From the NCBI RefSeq assembly GCF_007678255.1, contig NZ_VEED01000034.1, forward strand, positions 1 through 29,499: 29,499 bases of DNA. The letters are read 5' to 3'. Under the pieces are notes generated by a model. The model did not search any database, was not told where the DNA came from, and saw only the letters and a list, made by a program, of their open reading frames with translations. The translations under genes and the position numbers were made by a program. Below are positions 1 through 7,064 of the stretch, in pieces (the first letter of the stretch is position 1; each line of letters opens with the position of its first letter). This DNA comes from Bacillus sp. X1(2014) (GTDB taxonomy: Bacteria; Bacillota; Bacilli; Bacillales_B; DSM-18226).

Positions 1-94
1 ATATCAAAGGTTATGAAATCCTGCGAATAAGCGAGTATTCGGGAGAAAATCGTATTAAACTGAGGGAGTTGAAGAAGAATTTTTTTTTGTGTAT
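1..94. other. Window edge, no gene identified
   Basis: No convincing coding frame is visible. Positions 56-90 read AAACTGAGGGAG, then TTGAAGAAG and a run of nine T. This resembles a degenerate module of the intergenic repeat found from 1.7 kb onward, but the CTAACGGG core is not recognisable, so it is not counted as a copy. Confidence 0.3.
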
Positions 95-113
95 ATTAGT
101 ACCAGGTATTAAT
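95..113 (+). promoter_or_regulatory. FapR-like operator upstream of fabF
   Basis: The 19-nt sequence ATTAGTACCAGGTATTAAT is a palindrome with one mismatch around a central A. It closely matches the FapR binding site as I recall it for Bacillus (TTAGTACC, short centre, GGTACTAA). FapR is the malonyl-CoA-responsive repressor of fatty acid and phospholipid synthesis genes. A TATAAT-like box follows at 122-127. The distance to the fabF start is about 240 nt, so the leader is long. The link to fabF fits the pathway but is inferred. Confidence 0.6.
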
Positions 114-355
114 ACCAAGTATATAATTTATAAAACGAGGTGATTATTCTATGTTCAAATCCAAAACAGTGTGATAGATTCGCATGTTCTAGGAAAGAAT
201 CATTAGCTGTCCTTCTGATTTCAAGCACAAAAGGCGGACTACAATATAGCGTGTTTTGGGGGAATACATTATTTTCAAATGTAATCGAACTTTTTAGAAG
301 TCTTTTGAAATAATCGTTTTAAGTATAGTGTGAAGAATTAAGAGGAGTGTTGATT
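114..355. other. fabF leader, no gene identified
   Basis: This 240-nt stretch contains a possible -10 box (122-127) and a ribosome-site-like GAGGTGATT followed by an ATG at 151 that opens only a seven-codon frame. That could be a leader peptide or a remnant. The real fabF ribosome binding site AGGAG lies at 343-347. I see no strong terminator or riboswitch fold. Confidence 0.35.
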
Positions 356-1603
356 ATGCCACGTAGAGTTGTAGTGACTGGATATGGAGTAGTTTCACCG
401 TTAGGAAATCACGTAGAAGAGTTTTGGAATAATATTAAAGAAGGTAAATCAGGGATCAAAAAAATTCAATCTGATGACTTCAAAGATATAGGCACTCAAA
501 TTGGTGGTTTTATTACCGACTTTAATGCAGAGCAATATCTTGATAAAAAAGAATTAGGGAAATATGATTTGTTTGTGCAATATGGTTATGCTGCTGCTAA
601 ACAAGCCTTAGACCAAGCAAATATTGATGTAGATAATATAAATAAGGAGCGATTCGGGGTATATATTGGCTCAGGTATTGGAGGAATTAATACCATATTA
701 GATAATCATAAATTCTTAATTGAAAAAGGACCAAGAAGAGTTTCTCCATTTATGGTTCCTATGATGATTAGTAATATGGCTTCTGGTATTATTTCCATAA
801 AAACAGGATTTAAGGGACCTAGCTATTCTCCTGTTTCTGCTTGTGCAACAGGGAATCAAGCGATTGGGGAGGCTTTTTTAAATATTCGGCATGGTTACTC
901 TGATGGAATATTAGCTGGAGGGGCTGAAGCTCCTATTAATCCTTTAGCTTTTGCTGGATTTTCAAGAATGAGAGCAATGTCCACTTTTAATGATATTCCT
1001 GAAAGGGCAAGCCGTCCATTTGACAGTCAACGTGATGGCTTTGTTATGTCAGAAGGAGCAGGTGTATTATTCCTTGAAGAGTATGAGCACGCTAAAGAAA
1101 GAGGAGCGACAATTTTAGGAGAAATTGTAGGATATGGTTCCACAACGGATGCCTATCATATTACTTCCCCTGATTATAACGGTGCAGCAAATGCTATGAA
1201 ATTAGCTTTAGAAATGGGTGAAATCAACTTTACTGATGTAAATTATATAAATGCCCATGGAACTAGTACCCCTGAAGGAGATAAATCAGAAACTAAAGCA
1301 ATTAAAAGTGTTTTTGGTATTCATGCTTATAATTTAAAGGTGAGTTCTACCAAATCAATGACTGGACACCTTTTCGGAGCTGCAGGGGGAATTGAGTCCA
1401 TTATAGCACTCAAAAGTATCATGGAAGATATAGCTCCTCCCACTATTAATTACGAAATACCAGATGAAAATTGTGATTTAGATTACGTTCCAAACCATGC
1501 AGTTAAGACAGAAATAAACTATGCTATTTCTAATGGTTTTGGTTTTGGAGGACATAATGCAGTCTTGGCATTTAAGAAGTTTTCGATAGATAAGACTAAA
1601 TAA
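356..1603 (+). CDS. fabF: Beta-ketoacyl-ACP synthase II (FabF family)
   Basis: This is a condensing enzyme of type II fatty acid synthesis that extends acyl-ACP with malonyl-ACP. At 415 residues it has the usual FabF length. The N-terminus RRVVVTGYGVVSPLG is typical. The active-site cysteine lies in SACATG, and the two catalytic histidines are in INAHGTSTP and MTGHLFGAAGG. The C-terminal GFGFGGHNAVLAF is the usual thiolase-fold end. The frame is also open to a GTG at 347, but AGGAG at 343-347 sits 8 nt before the ATG at 356, which is therefore preferred. No fabH, acpP or other fab gene is adjacent, so this is a stand-alone copy, perhaps a paralogue of a housekeeping fabF elsewhere. The FapR-like site upstream suggests lipid-synthesis control. 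Family call is firm; its special role is unknown. Confidence 0.93.
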   Translation: MPRRVVVTGYGVVSPLGNHVEEFWNNIKEGKSGIKKIQSDDFKDIGTQIGGFITDFNAEQYLDKKELGKYDLFVQYGYAAAKQALDQANIDVDNINKERFGVYIGSGIGGINTILDNHKFLIEKGPRRVSPFMVPMMISNMASGIISIKTGFKGPSYSPVSACATGNQAIGEAFLNIRHGYSDGILAGGAEAPINPLAFAGFSRMRAMSTFNDIPERASRPFDSQRDGFVMSEGAGVLFLEEYEHAKERGATILGEIVGYGSTTDAYHITSPDYNGAANAMKLALEMGEINFTDVNYINAHGTSTPEGDKSETKAIKSVFGIHAYNLKVSSTKSMTGHLFGAAGGIESIIALKSIMEDIAPPTINYEIPDENCDLDYVPNHAVKTEINYAISNGFGFGGHNAVLAFKKFSIDKTK

Positions 1604-1660
1604 AAGGATTAATCGGTAAGTCATATATTATCGTATCGATTAAATGCTAATTAATTAGAT

Positions 1661-1757
1661 GCTTCTTCAACTACCATGGGAGAATGGTAAATCTTCCATC
1701 TTCTGTGGTGCCACACTGTGGCATGGATGGCTAACGGGGGCGATGGTAAAATAACGA
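1661..1757 (+). repeat. Intergenic repeat, inverted-end form
   Basis: The left end (1661-1689) carries GCTTCTTCAACTACCATGG, the reverse complement of the TAGTTGAAGAAG module tail. The right end (1730-1757) is a direct module, GGCTAACGGGGGCGATGG. Between them are CTGTGGTG and GCATGG boxes around the small inverted repeat GCCACACTGTGGC. The same arrangement recurs at 8626-8862 with a different hairpin sequence, which marks this as a variant of the dispersed repeat family. Confidence 0.7.
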
Positions 1758-1767
1758 ATATTAAAAT

Positions 1768-1808
1768 AGCCTGTATCAATGATTACTTGGTAATCATTGA
1801 TACAGGCT
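1768..1808. terminator. Perfect 19-bp hairpin after fabF
   Basis: AGCCTGTATCAATGATTAC is followed by loop TTG and its exact reverse complement. The downstream tail TTATGTTTTG is T-rich but not a clean run. It may terminate fabF transcription read through the repeat. The stem is unusually long and perfect for a simple terminator. Confidence 0.6.
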
Positions 1809-2107
1809 TTATGTTTTGGTGACTATTTGTTCTTATATTTATTTAACCTGATGTGCGTTATTTTATTTTAGTGAAAAACTCTAAAGAAATAAATTGTATT
1901 TGAAAAGAAAAAGATTGGAAATTATTGTTAAAAAAGATAGTTAGACTAAAGTACGGAAGACTAAAGGTTATTTTAATATAATCTTTTTATTTAGAAGAGG
2001 GCATCATGAAGTGGAAATCACAATCACATTCTTAAATTAAGAAAACAGCCTTTGAATTAAAAAATGGAAAAGCACATTCTTGACAGAGCATCTCTAATTA
2101 ATTACAA

Positions 2108-2121
2108 TATTTCTAGAAATA
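2108..2121 (+). promoter_or_regulatory. ArsR-type operator, site 1
   Basis: TATTTCTAGAAATA is a perfect 14-bp palindrome, 36 nt before the GTG of the broken arsR. It is followed by CCGAAATAA, similar to the flank of the site at 4112. It probably lies in the promoter that now drives the nitroreductase. Binding by the ArsR protein at 3815-4078 is inferred from its repetition before the neighbouring genes. Confidence 0.6.
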
Positions 2122-2156
2122 CCGAAATAAGAATAACTGAAAGGATGTTTTTAACG

Positions 2157-2404
2157 GTGAATAATGATATTGCAGTAAAAGTCTAAAAGGCACTAGGTGA
2201 ATCGACTCGTTTACAAATCGTAAAATTACTTGCTCAACAATCAGAGTTAGCTTGCATGGAAATGGTAAATCAATTAAAAGTCCCTGCCAATTCAACATTG
2301 ACGCATCATTTAAAACCATTAATCGATTGCGGATTATTAGCAGTTCGGCAGAGAGGGAACCTTCAGATATTACAGTTTACAAGGAGAAGTCCTTGCACAA
2401 TACG
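2157..2404 (+). pseudogene. Broken ArsR-family repressor
   Basis: The sequence aligns closely with the intact arsR at 3815-4078. The tenth codon, TAT (Tyr) in the intact copy, is TAA here. Later an extra G (TTCGGCAGAG instead of TTCGCAGAG) shifts the frame, and the final few codons are lost at the duplication junction. The ribosome binding site is also altered to AAAGGA. No functional repressor can be made, but the promoter and operator remain upstream of the nitroreductase, 24 nt before its start. This is best read as a decayed duplicate. Confidence 0.9.
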
Positions 2405-2428
2405 ATTTTTCGAAAGGTGTGTATATAG

Positions 2429-3097
2429 ATGAACAATATAGATAAAAAACAAGAAATTCTAAAGGCATATCAATTTCGTTATGCTACAAAAGAATTCGAT
2501 CCGACAAAACGGATTTCCGATGAAGATTTTGAATTCATTTTAGAAACTGGCCGCTTATCTCCAAGTTCAATCGGGTCTGAGCCGTGGAAATTTTTAGTGG
2601 TCGAAAATGAGGAATTGAAACAAAAATTAAAAGCCGTTTCTTGGGGTGCACAAAGACAGCTGCCAACAGCAAGCCATTTCGTCATCCTTCTTGCTCGTAC
2701 AGATGTGCGTTACGACTCTGACTATATTTTAGACATTTATAAAAATGTCCAACAAATGCCGGAAGACGTTTTAGAACAAATGATTCATGGACTGAAAACG
2801 TTCCAAGAGGATTTCCGTCTATTGGAAAACGAGCGTTACTTATTTGACTGGGCAAGTAAACAAACGTATATCCCCCTCGGTAATATGATGACAGCTGCAG
2901 CTCAAATCGGAATTGATACCTGCCCAATTGAAGGTTTCAACTACAATCAGGTGCATGACATTTTGAAAAATGAAGGATTGCTTGAAGATGGCAAGTTTGA
3001 TGTCTCCGTTATGGTGGCATTCGGCTATAGAATTCATGAGCCAAAACGTGAAAAAACAAGAAGAAGCCTTGACCAAGTGGTTCAATGGGTAAGGTAA
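2429..3097 (+). CDS. NAD(P)H-dependent nitroreductase, YfkO-like
   Basis: FMN-dependent nitroreductase-family oxidoreductase of 222 residues, expected in the cytosol, reducing nitro compounds, quinones or similar electrophiles. Family hallmarks are RYATKEFDPTKRIS near the N-terminus (FMN phosphate contacts), SPSSIGSEPWKFLVV at about residues 45-60, and TAAAQIGIDTCPIEGF at about 155-170. The sequence strongly resembles Bacillus subtilis YfkO as I remember it. An AAAGGTG ribosome site at 2414-2420 supports the ATG. It is preceded by the broken arsR and operator site 1, and followed by a strong terminator, so it is a one-gene transcription unit probably in the same regulon as the reductase and exporter downstream. 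Substrate unknown. Confidence 0.88.
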   Translation: MNNIDKKQEILKAYQFRYATKEFDPTKRISDEDFEFILETGRLSPSSIGSEPWKFLVVENEELKQKLKAVSWGAQRQLPTASHFVILLARTDVRYDSDYILDIYKNVQQMPEDVLEQMIHGLKTFQEDFRLLENERYLFDWASKQTYIPLGNMMTAAAQIGIDTCPIEGFNYNQVHDILKNEGLLEDGKFDVSVMVAFGYRIHEPKREKTRRSLDQVVQWVR

Positions 3098-3109
3098 ATA
3101 GGTAAGGTA

Positions 3110-3143
3110 AATAGGATGGTTGACTAACCATCCTATTTTTTAT
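3110..3143 (+). terminator. Rho-independent terminator of nitroreductase
   Basis: AATAGGATGGTT, loop GACT, AACCATCCTATT, then TTTTTAT: a 12-bp perfect stem with a T-run, 12 nt after the stop. Just before it GGTAAATA is duplicated (3093-3113). Confidence 0.9.
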
Positions 3144-3292
3144 AAAAACAGCGAAAACCTCAGTCTGCTTCCACATTTTTATTTCCCCTAAAATTGTTGA
3201 CCCTAACCCATCTTATCACGGGAGCTGCAATTTTGACTCCGTAATCCAACAATTCGCTTTCTTGATAAACCCGTCAGGGTTTTTAACTTTGG

Positions 3293-3550
3293 TTGCTGAT
3301 TTTCGCATTATGTGGAGTAAATCAGTGGAAAACAGAAGCTGCAAATAAACCAGCGAATCAAGATTTAATCATTATTAACAAGTACTACAACAAGCTTGCG
3401 TATTTTTATAATGGTTATATTAAAATGGTTGATCCAGTAGCAACAGGAAAACGTTGGTTAGGATTAAATGCTAACGGTACGTATGGTGGTGATACATACG
3501 GCATTCACGACAATAACAATGAAAGCAGTATTGGAAAATACGTTAGTTAA
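3293..3550 (+). pseudogene. Truncated L,D-transpeptidase (YkuD family) fragment
   Basis: The 85-codon frame reads like the two ends of a YkuD-type peptidoglycan cross-linking enzyme. After a hydrophobic signal-like start comes DLIIINKYYNKLAYFYNG and VDPVATGK. It then jumps to RWLGLNANGTYGGDTYGIH. The central part of the domain, normally with a TPEGTF-like segment and an IPGGDP-like segment, is missing. The frame stops after SIGKYVS, exactly where family members continue into the catalytic GGCIRMHN motif, so the active-site cysteine is absent. The initiator is TTG with a stop four codons upstream, so the N-terminus is also damaged. The stop abuts the start of duplication copy 2 at about 3555. 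Nonfunctional remnant. Confidence 0.8.
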
Positions 3551-3554
3551 GGTT

Positions 3555-4061
3555 AATTGTATTCGAAAAGAAAAAAATTGAAAATTATTGTTAAAAAAGA
3601 TAATTAGACTAAAGTGCAGAAGACTAAAAAATATTTTAATATAATTATTTTATTTAGAAGCGAACATCATGAAGTGGAAATCACAATCACATTCTTAAAT
3701 TAAGAAAACAGCCTTTGAATTAAATAATGGAAAAGCACATTCTTGACAGAGCATCTCTGATTAATTACAATATTTCTATAAATACTAAAATAATAATTGA
3801 GGAGGTTTTTAACGGTGAATGATGATATTGCAGTAAAAGTCTATAAGGCACTAGGTGAATCGACTCGTTTACAAATCGTAAAATTACTTGCTCAACAATC
3901 AGAGTTAGCTTGCATGGAAATGGCAAATCAATTAAAAGTCCCTGCCAATTCAACATTGACGCATCATTTAAAACCATTAATCGATTGCGGATTATTAGCA
4001 GTTCGCAGAGAGGGAACCTTCAGATATTACAGTTTACAACGAGAAGTCCTTGCACAATACG
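3555..4061 (+). repeat. Segmental duplication, copy 2 (intact arsR)
   Basis: Partner of 1892-2404. The left junction lies a few bases after the truncated L,D-transpeptidase, which suggests the rearrangement that placed this segment here also cut that gene. The right junction is inside the last codons of arsR, which continues here to a normal end. Confidence 0.9.
3771..3784 (+). promoter_or_regulatory. ArsR-type operator, site 2
   Basis: TATTTCTATAAATA, a one-mismatch palindrome 31 nt before the GTG of the intact arsR. Its extended form TATTTCTATAAATAC matches the reverse complement of the site at 4112-4127. The position suggests autoregulation. Confidence 0.6.
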
Positions 4062-4078
4062 CTCCCGCTTTACTTTAA
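3815..4078 (+). CDS. ArsR-family winged-helix repressor
   Basis: An 87-residue DNA-binding repressor. The winged helix covers the whole chain: ALGESTRLQIVKLL (first helices), ELACMEMANQLKVPANSTLTHHLKPL (recognition region) and LLAVRREGTFRYYSL (beta wing). AGGAGG at 3800-3805 sits 9 nt before the GTG start, which is preferred to the upstream TTG at 3797. Only isolated cysteines are present (in ELAC and LIDCGLL), not the CxC of arsenite sensors, so the ligand is probably not arsenite. Palindromes before its own gene, the broken copy, the reductase and the exporter mark it as the likely local repressor. The stop lies in a terminator-like hairpin. Confidence 0.85.
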   Translation: MNDDIAVKVYKALGESTRLQIVKLLAQQSELACMEMANQLKVPANSTLTHHLKPLIDCGLLAVRREGTFRYYSLQREVLAQYAPALL

Positions 4079-4095
4079 TGTTAAAGCGGAATAAT
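4065..4095 (+). terminator. Terminator or attenuator at the arsR end
   Basis: CCGCTTTA and TAAAGCGG form an 8-bp stem around a 9-nt loop that contains the arsR stop codon; ATAATTTTAATTT follows. It separates arsR from the reductase, which has its own operator and presumably its own promoter. Confidence 0.55.
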
Positions 4096-4111
4096 TTTAA
4101 TTTAAATTTCA

Positions 4112-4127
4112 GTATTTATAGAAATAC
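4112..4127 (+). promoter_or_regulatory. ArsR-type operator, site 3
   Basis: GTATTTATAGAAATAC, a near-perfect 16-bp palindrome 31 nt before the reductase ATG. It is preceded by TTTCA, as at site 4. Confidence 0.6.
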
Positions 4128-4157
4128 CGAATAATTGAAATGAACGGAGGAAAATGT

Positions 4158-5258
4158 ATGGGTCAAATTAGCAAAGAAACAAATTCTTGGGGAAATTTAA
4201 AAAATGGTATAGAAAGTAAATTGTTTGAACCGATAAAAATCGGAGCTTGGAATTTACGCTCTCGTATCGCAATGGCACCATTAACAAGAACCTTTGCAGA
4301 TGATCAAACGGGGGTAGTAGGAGAGGATATTGTTGAATATTACCGAAAACGTGCTGCCGACGGAGTTGGTTTAATCATTTCAGAAGGAACGATCATTAGT
4401 CCTCGTGGAAAAGGCTATCCTGGAATTCCAGGCATTTATTCAGATGAACAAATAAAGGGATGGAAAAAAGTGACTGATGCTGTGCATAAAGAGGGAGGAA
4501 CAATGATCGCTCAAATATGGCATGTTGGTCGTTTATCTCATCACGAGCTTGCTGGAAATCTGCCTCCTCAAGCACCATCAGCTATTCCCGCTGAAGGACT
4601 TGTCTCTCGTTTCCGTAAGCCATATGATGTTCCTGAAGAAATGACAATTGAAGATATTAATGAAGTAATCAATCAATTTGAACAAGCTGCGAAAAATGCA
4701 ATAGCAGCAGGTTTTGACGGTGTGGAAATTAACGGTGCCCACGGATACTTAATTGACCAATTTAATTCAGATATAACAAATCATCGTACAGACGAATATG
4801 GTGGTGACCTTGCTCAAAGATTAACGTTCATGAAGGAAGTAATTAAAGCGGTTATCGACGCAATCGGTACAGAACGAACAATGATCCGATTCTCTGCTCA
4901 TAAAACAGATATACCAAATTACATGTGGGAAGATCCAGAAATGGCTATTCGTACATTTGTTGAGGCATTTAAGGAAGCGGGTGCAACAATGATTCACCCA
5001 TCTATTATGCAATTTGATCGAGTGCTTGCAGATGGAAAAACGATGCATCAATTAGTCCGAAAATACTGGGATGGTGTCATTATTGGGGTAGGTACATTAA
5101 ATCCAGAAATGGCGAATCAGGCGATTGAAGAAGGAATAATTGATGTCGCTGCTTTCGGACGTCCATTAATTTCTAATCCTGATTTTATTCATCGTTTAAA
5201 AAATGGTAAAGAATTGGAAGAATACGATGTTAAGAAGCATCTTAATACATTAATTTAA
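4158..5258 (+). CDS. Old Yellow Enzyme family NADH:flavin oxidoreductase
   Basis: A 366-residue FMN-dependent ene-reductase, a TIM barrel that reduces activated C=C bonds, and in some members nitro esters. Motifs are LFEPIKIGAWNLRSRIAMAPLTR (residues 22-44), AQIWHVGR (118-125), INGAHGYLIDQF (191-202), NHRTDEYGG (208-216) and AFGRPLISNPD near the C-terminus. The substrate-binding pair that is usually His and Asn or His is here Asn192 and His195, with the usual Tyr197 kept. ACGGAGG at 4144-4150 sets the ATG at 4158 rather than the in-frame ATG at 4140. It lies between operator site 3 and a short hairpin, and is followed by the exporter. Likely role: reduction of electrophilic enones or quinone-like toxicants. 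Substrate unproven. Confidence 0.9.
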   Translation: MGQISKETNSWGNLKNGIESKLFEPIKIGAWNLRSRIAMAPLTRTFADDQTGVVGEDIVEYYRKRAADGVGLIISEGTIISPRGKGYPGIPGIYSDEQIKGWKKVTDAVHKEGGTMIAQIWHVGRLSHHELAGNLPPQAPSAIPAEGLVSRFRKPYDVPEEMTIEDINEVINQFEQAAKNAIAAGFDGVEINGAHGYLIDQFNSDITNHRTDEYGGDLAQRLTFMKEVIKAVIDAIGTERTMIRFSAHKTDIPNYMWEDPEMAIRTFVEAFKEAGATMIHPSIMQFDRVLADGKTMHQLVRKYWDGVIIGVGTLNPEMANQAIEEGIIDVAAFGRPLISNPDFIHRLKNGKELEEYDVKKHLNTLI

Positions 5259-5274
5259 ATCACTAGAATAGAAT

Positions 5275-5300
5275 GAAGCTTATATAGCTTCTTTCATTTT
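5275..5300 (+). terminator. Short hairpin after reductase
   Basis: GAAGCT, loop TATAT, AGCTTC, then TTTCATTTT. A 6-bp stem with a T-rich tail, between the reductase and the operator of the exporter; a weak or partial terminator. Confidence 0.5.
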
Positions 5301-5313
5301 ATATATTATTTCA

Positions 5314-5330
5314 GTGTTTATAGAAATATA
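5314..5330 (+). promoter_or_regulatory. ArsR-type operator, site 4
   Basis: GTGTTTATAGAAATATAG, preceded by TTTCA exactly as at site 3, 36 nt before the exporter start. One arm differs slightly from the palindrome. Confidence 0.5.
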
Positions 5331-5365
5331 GAAAATTAATAGTGATATTGAGGAGAAAATTTCAC

Positions 5366-6556
5366 ATGTCAAATACAGCAAAGATTTATATTTTAGCATT
5401 GATAAGTTTTTTAGTTGGTACTTCACAATACATCATCTCAGGTATTTTGGATAAAATGGCAGATGCTCTAGGAGTGTCAATTGGAGCGGCTGGTCAATTA
5501 ATTACAGTCTTTTCATTAGCCTATGCAATCGGTACACCTATATTAATGGTATTAACGACTAAAATGGAAAGACGTAAATTACTGATCTATACGTTATTTG
5601 TTTTTATTGTAGGAAATTTACTTTCAGTGATTGTACCAGGGTATGGATTATTTATGATTGCTCGCATTATTATGGCTTTAAGTACAGGTGTAGCGGTCGT
5701 TACAGTTTTAAGTATCGCAGCAAAGATTGCCCCTGCTAATAAAAAGGCAAGTTCAATTGCAACAGTTGTCATGGGATTTACCGCATCATTAATCATTGGC
5801 GTTCCCATTGGACGTTTTATTACATCTACGTATGGCTGGAAATTTGTATTTATCGGTATCGCATTATTAGTTTTATTTGTCATTTTTATTGTTATAAATA
5901 CAATACCAAAAATGAATGGTGATGCTTCAATCCCTTTAACGAGACAAATTGCTATGTTCAAAAAACCAAAAATTGCTTTAGCATTATCAATCACCTTCTT
6001 TTTAATGACAGGGTACGCGATTATTTTTACTTATTTATCTCCATTCCTTGTAAATACTGTAGGTATGAGTGATCATCTTTTAAGCATTACTTTTCTTGTT
6101 CTTGGAGTTGCAAGCTTATTTGGTTCTAAACTAGGTGGCTTAAGTGCAGATAAAAGAGGCGTAATTTTTACATTAAAAAGAGGGTTACTTGTTAACGGAA
6201 CATCTTTAGTCGTGCTTTCATTTATATCACATTCAATTATTGCAGTATTTATTATATTGACAGTCTGGTCATTTGCAGGATGGTCATCAGGTGCAACTCA
6301 GCAATATAATTTAGCAACGATATCACCTGAATCCTCAGATGTGTTGCTGGGTCTGAACCAATCCATGATGCAATTAGGTTTTGCTTTTGGTGCAGGTTTA
6401 GGTGGAGTAATTGTGGGGCAAATATCATTAACTTCAATTACATGGTTCAGTGCGTTAAGTGTTGTGTTTGCAAGTATTACAACATTGGGATTATCACGTT
6501 TCTTAAATAATAAAAAGGTAGTCAACCAAGATTTTGCGGCACAAAAGCGAGCTTGA
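5366..6556 (+). CDS. MFS transporter, drug-efflux type
   Basis: A 396-residue major facilitator with about 12 hydrophobic segments along its length and a loop after residue 190. The first segments (KIYILALISFLVGTSQYI, then LGVSIGAAGQLITVFSLAYAIGTP) and the basic loop TTKMERRKLLIY are typical of proton-driven DHA1-type exporters (AraJ and CmlR-like). GAGGAG at 5350-5355 sits 10 nt before the ATG at 5366; the frame is open upstream to GTG 5342 without support. It follows the Old Yellow Enzyme gene and carries its own copy of the presumed ArsR operator. It probably exports the compound, or a product, handled by the two reductases. Substrate unknown. Confidence 0.85.
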   Translation: MSNTAKIYILALISFLVGTSQYIISGILDKMADALGVSIGAAGQLITVFSLAYAIGTPILMVLTTKMERRKLLIYTLFVFIVGNLLSVIVPGYGLFMIARIIMALSTGVAVVTVLSIAAKIAPANKKASSIATVVMGFTASLIIGVPIGRFITSTYGWKFVFIGIALLVLFVIFIVINTIPKMNGDASIPLTRQIAMFKKPKIALALSITFFLMTGYAIIFTYLSPFLVNTVGMSDHLLSITFLVLGVASLFGSKLGGLSADKRGVIFTLKRGLLVNGTSLVVLSFISHSIIAVFIILTVWSFAGWSSGATQQYNLATISPESSDVLLGLNQSMMQLGFAFGAGLGGVIVGQISLTSITWFSALSVVFASITTLGLSRFLNNKKVVNQDFAAQKRA

Positions 6557-6606
6557 TCAAATTGGGAGTCTTAAATCGTTATCTTTGCATTTTGTTTACA
6601 CAATTT

Positions 6607-6631
6607 GGCTAGTCAATCGACTAGCCTTTTT
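6607..6631 (+). terminator. Rho-independent terminator of MFS gene
   Basis: GGCTAGTC, loop AATC, GACTAGCC, then TTTTT. Perfect 8-bp stem, 50 nt after the stop. Confidence 0.88.
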
Positions 6632-6684
6632 ATATAGGGTTAATAGTCTTTTAGACAAGTTATAAAAAAATGGGCGGTCCATTT

Positions 6685-6743
6685 TAGCTGCGGCGATTTT
6701 TTTTGCTTGTTGTACTAACGTGGCAGGTTAGTGGTATAAGAAG
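6685..6743 (+). repeat. Intergenic repeat copy
   Basis: AGCTGCGGCGATTTTTTTT (a half-decayed central terminator) is followed by the module ACTAACGTGGCAGGTTAG and TGGTATAAGAAGG. The next gene starts 63 nt later. Confidence 0.75.
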
Positions 6744-6806
6744 GTCTTTATAAAGTGAATGTAGAATAGATATGTAGATCAGTTTAAATGGAACGGAGAA
6801 GGAAAA

Positions 6807-7064
6807 ATGAAAGAATTGTTAGGTATTTTTATTATAGTACAAGCTATACTCACTGGACTCATCCTTTATGGTCTGAATACCATTTCAGATTCGATAATAA
6901 TGGCGGCTGCACATCAAAAGAACCCAATCAATACCCTTGCTTGGGGCGGGGGGTTGAACACCAGCACTTACATTTTACTGGGGGTAATAGTAATAGTAGG
7001 AGCTTATCTAATTGTCGTAAAAGATAAAAAGGTCAATGAAATTGCACCAAAGCTAAGTTTGTGA
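6807..7064 (+). CDS. Small two-helix membrane protein
   Basis: 85 residues, not recognised. Two hydrophobic segments at about residues 2-25 and 53-71, joined by a polar loop (AAAHQKNPINTLAWGGGLNTS), and a charged tail KDKKVNEIAPK. GGAGAAGG before the ATG supports the start. The stop codon TGA is part of TTGTGA, the first conserved box of the repeat copy at 7056, so gene end and repeat overlap. Confidence 0.7.
   Translation: MKELLGIFIIVQAILTGLILYGLNTISDSIIMAAAHQKNPINTLAWGGGLNTSTYILLGVIVIVGAYLIVVKDKKVNEIAPKLSL

Larger units (their letters stand above)
1892..2404 (+). repeat. Segmental duplication, copy 1 (arsR promoter and gene)
   Basis: About 510 bp, nearly identical to 3555-4061. It covers the upstream promoter region, the operator palindrome and almost the whole arsR frame. 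Similarity starts at AATTGTATT and ends at CACAATACG. This copy carries the damaged arsR; the other copy is intact. Confidence 0.9.

Noticed and set aside
3815..4078. Classical arsenic resistance operon
   Set aside because: The regulator lacks the CxC arsenite site and no arsB, acr3 or arsC gene is nearby; its neighbours are flavin reductases and a drug-type exporter.
5587..5994. 135-codon minus-strand frame inside the MFS gene
   Set aside because: Antisense shadow of the transporter; no ribosome site and no domain.
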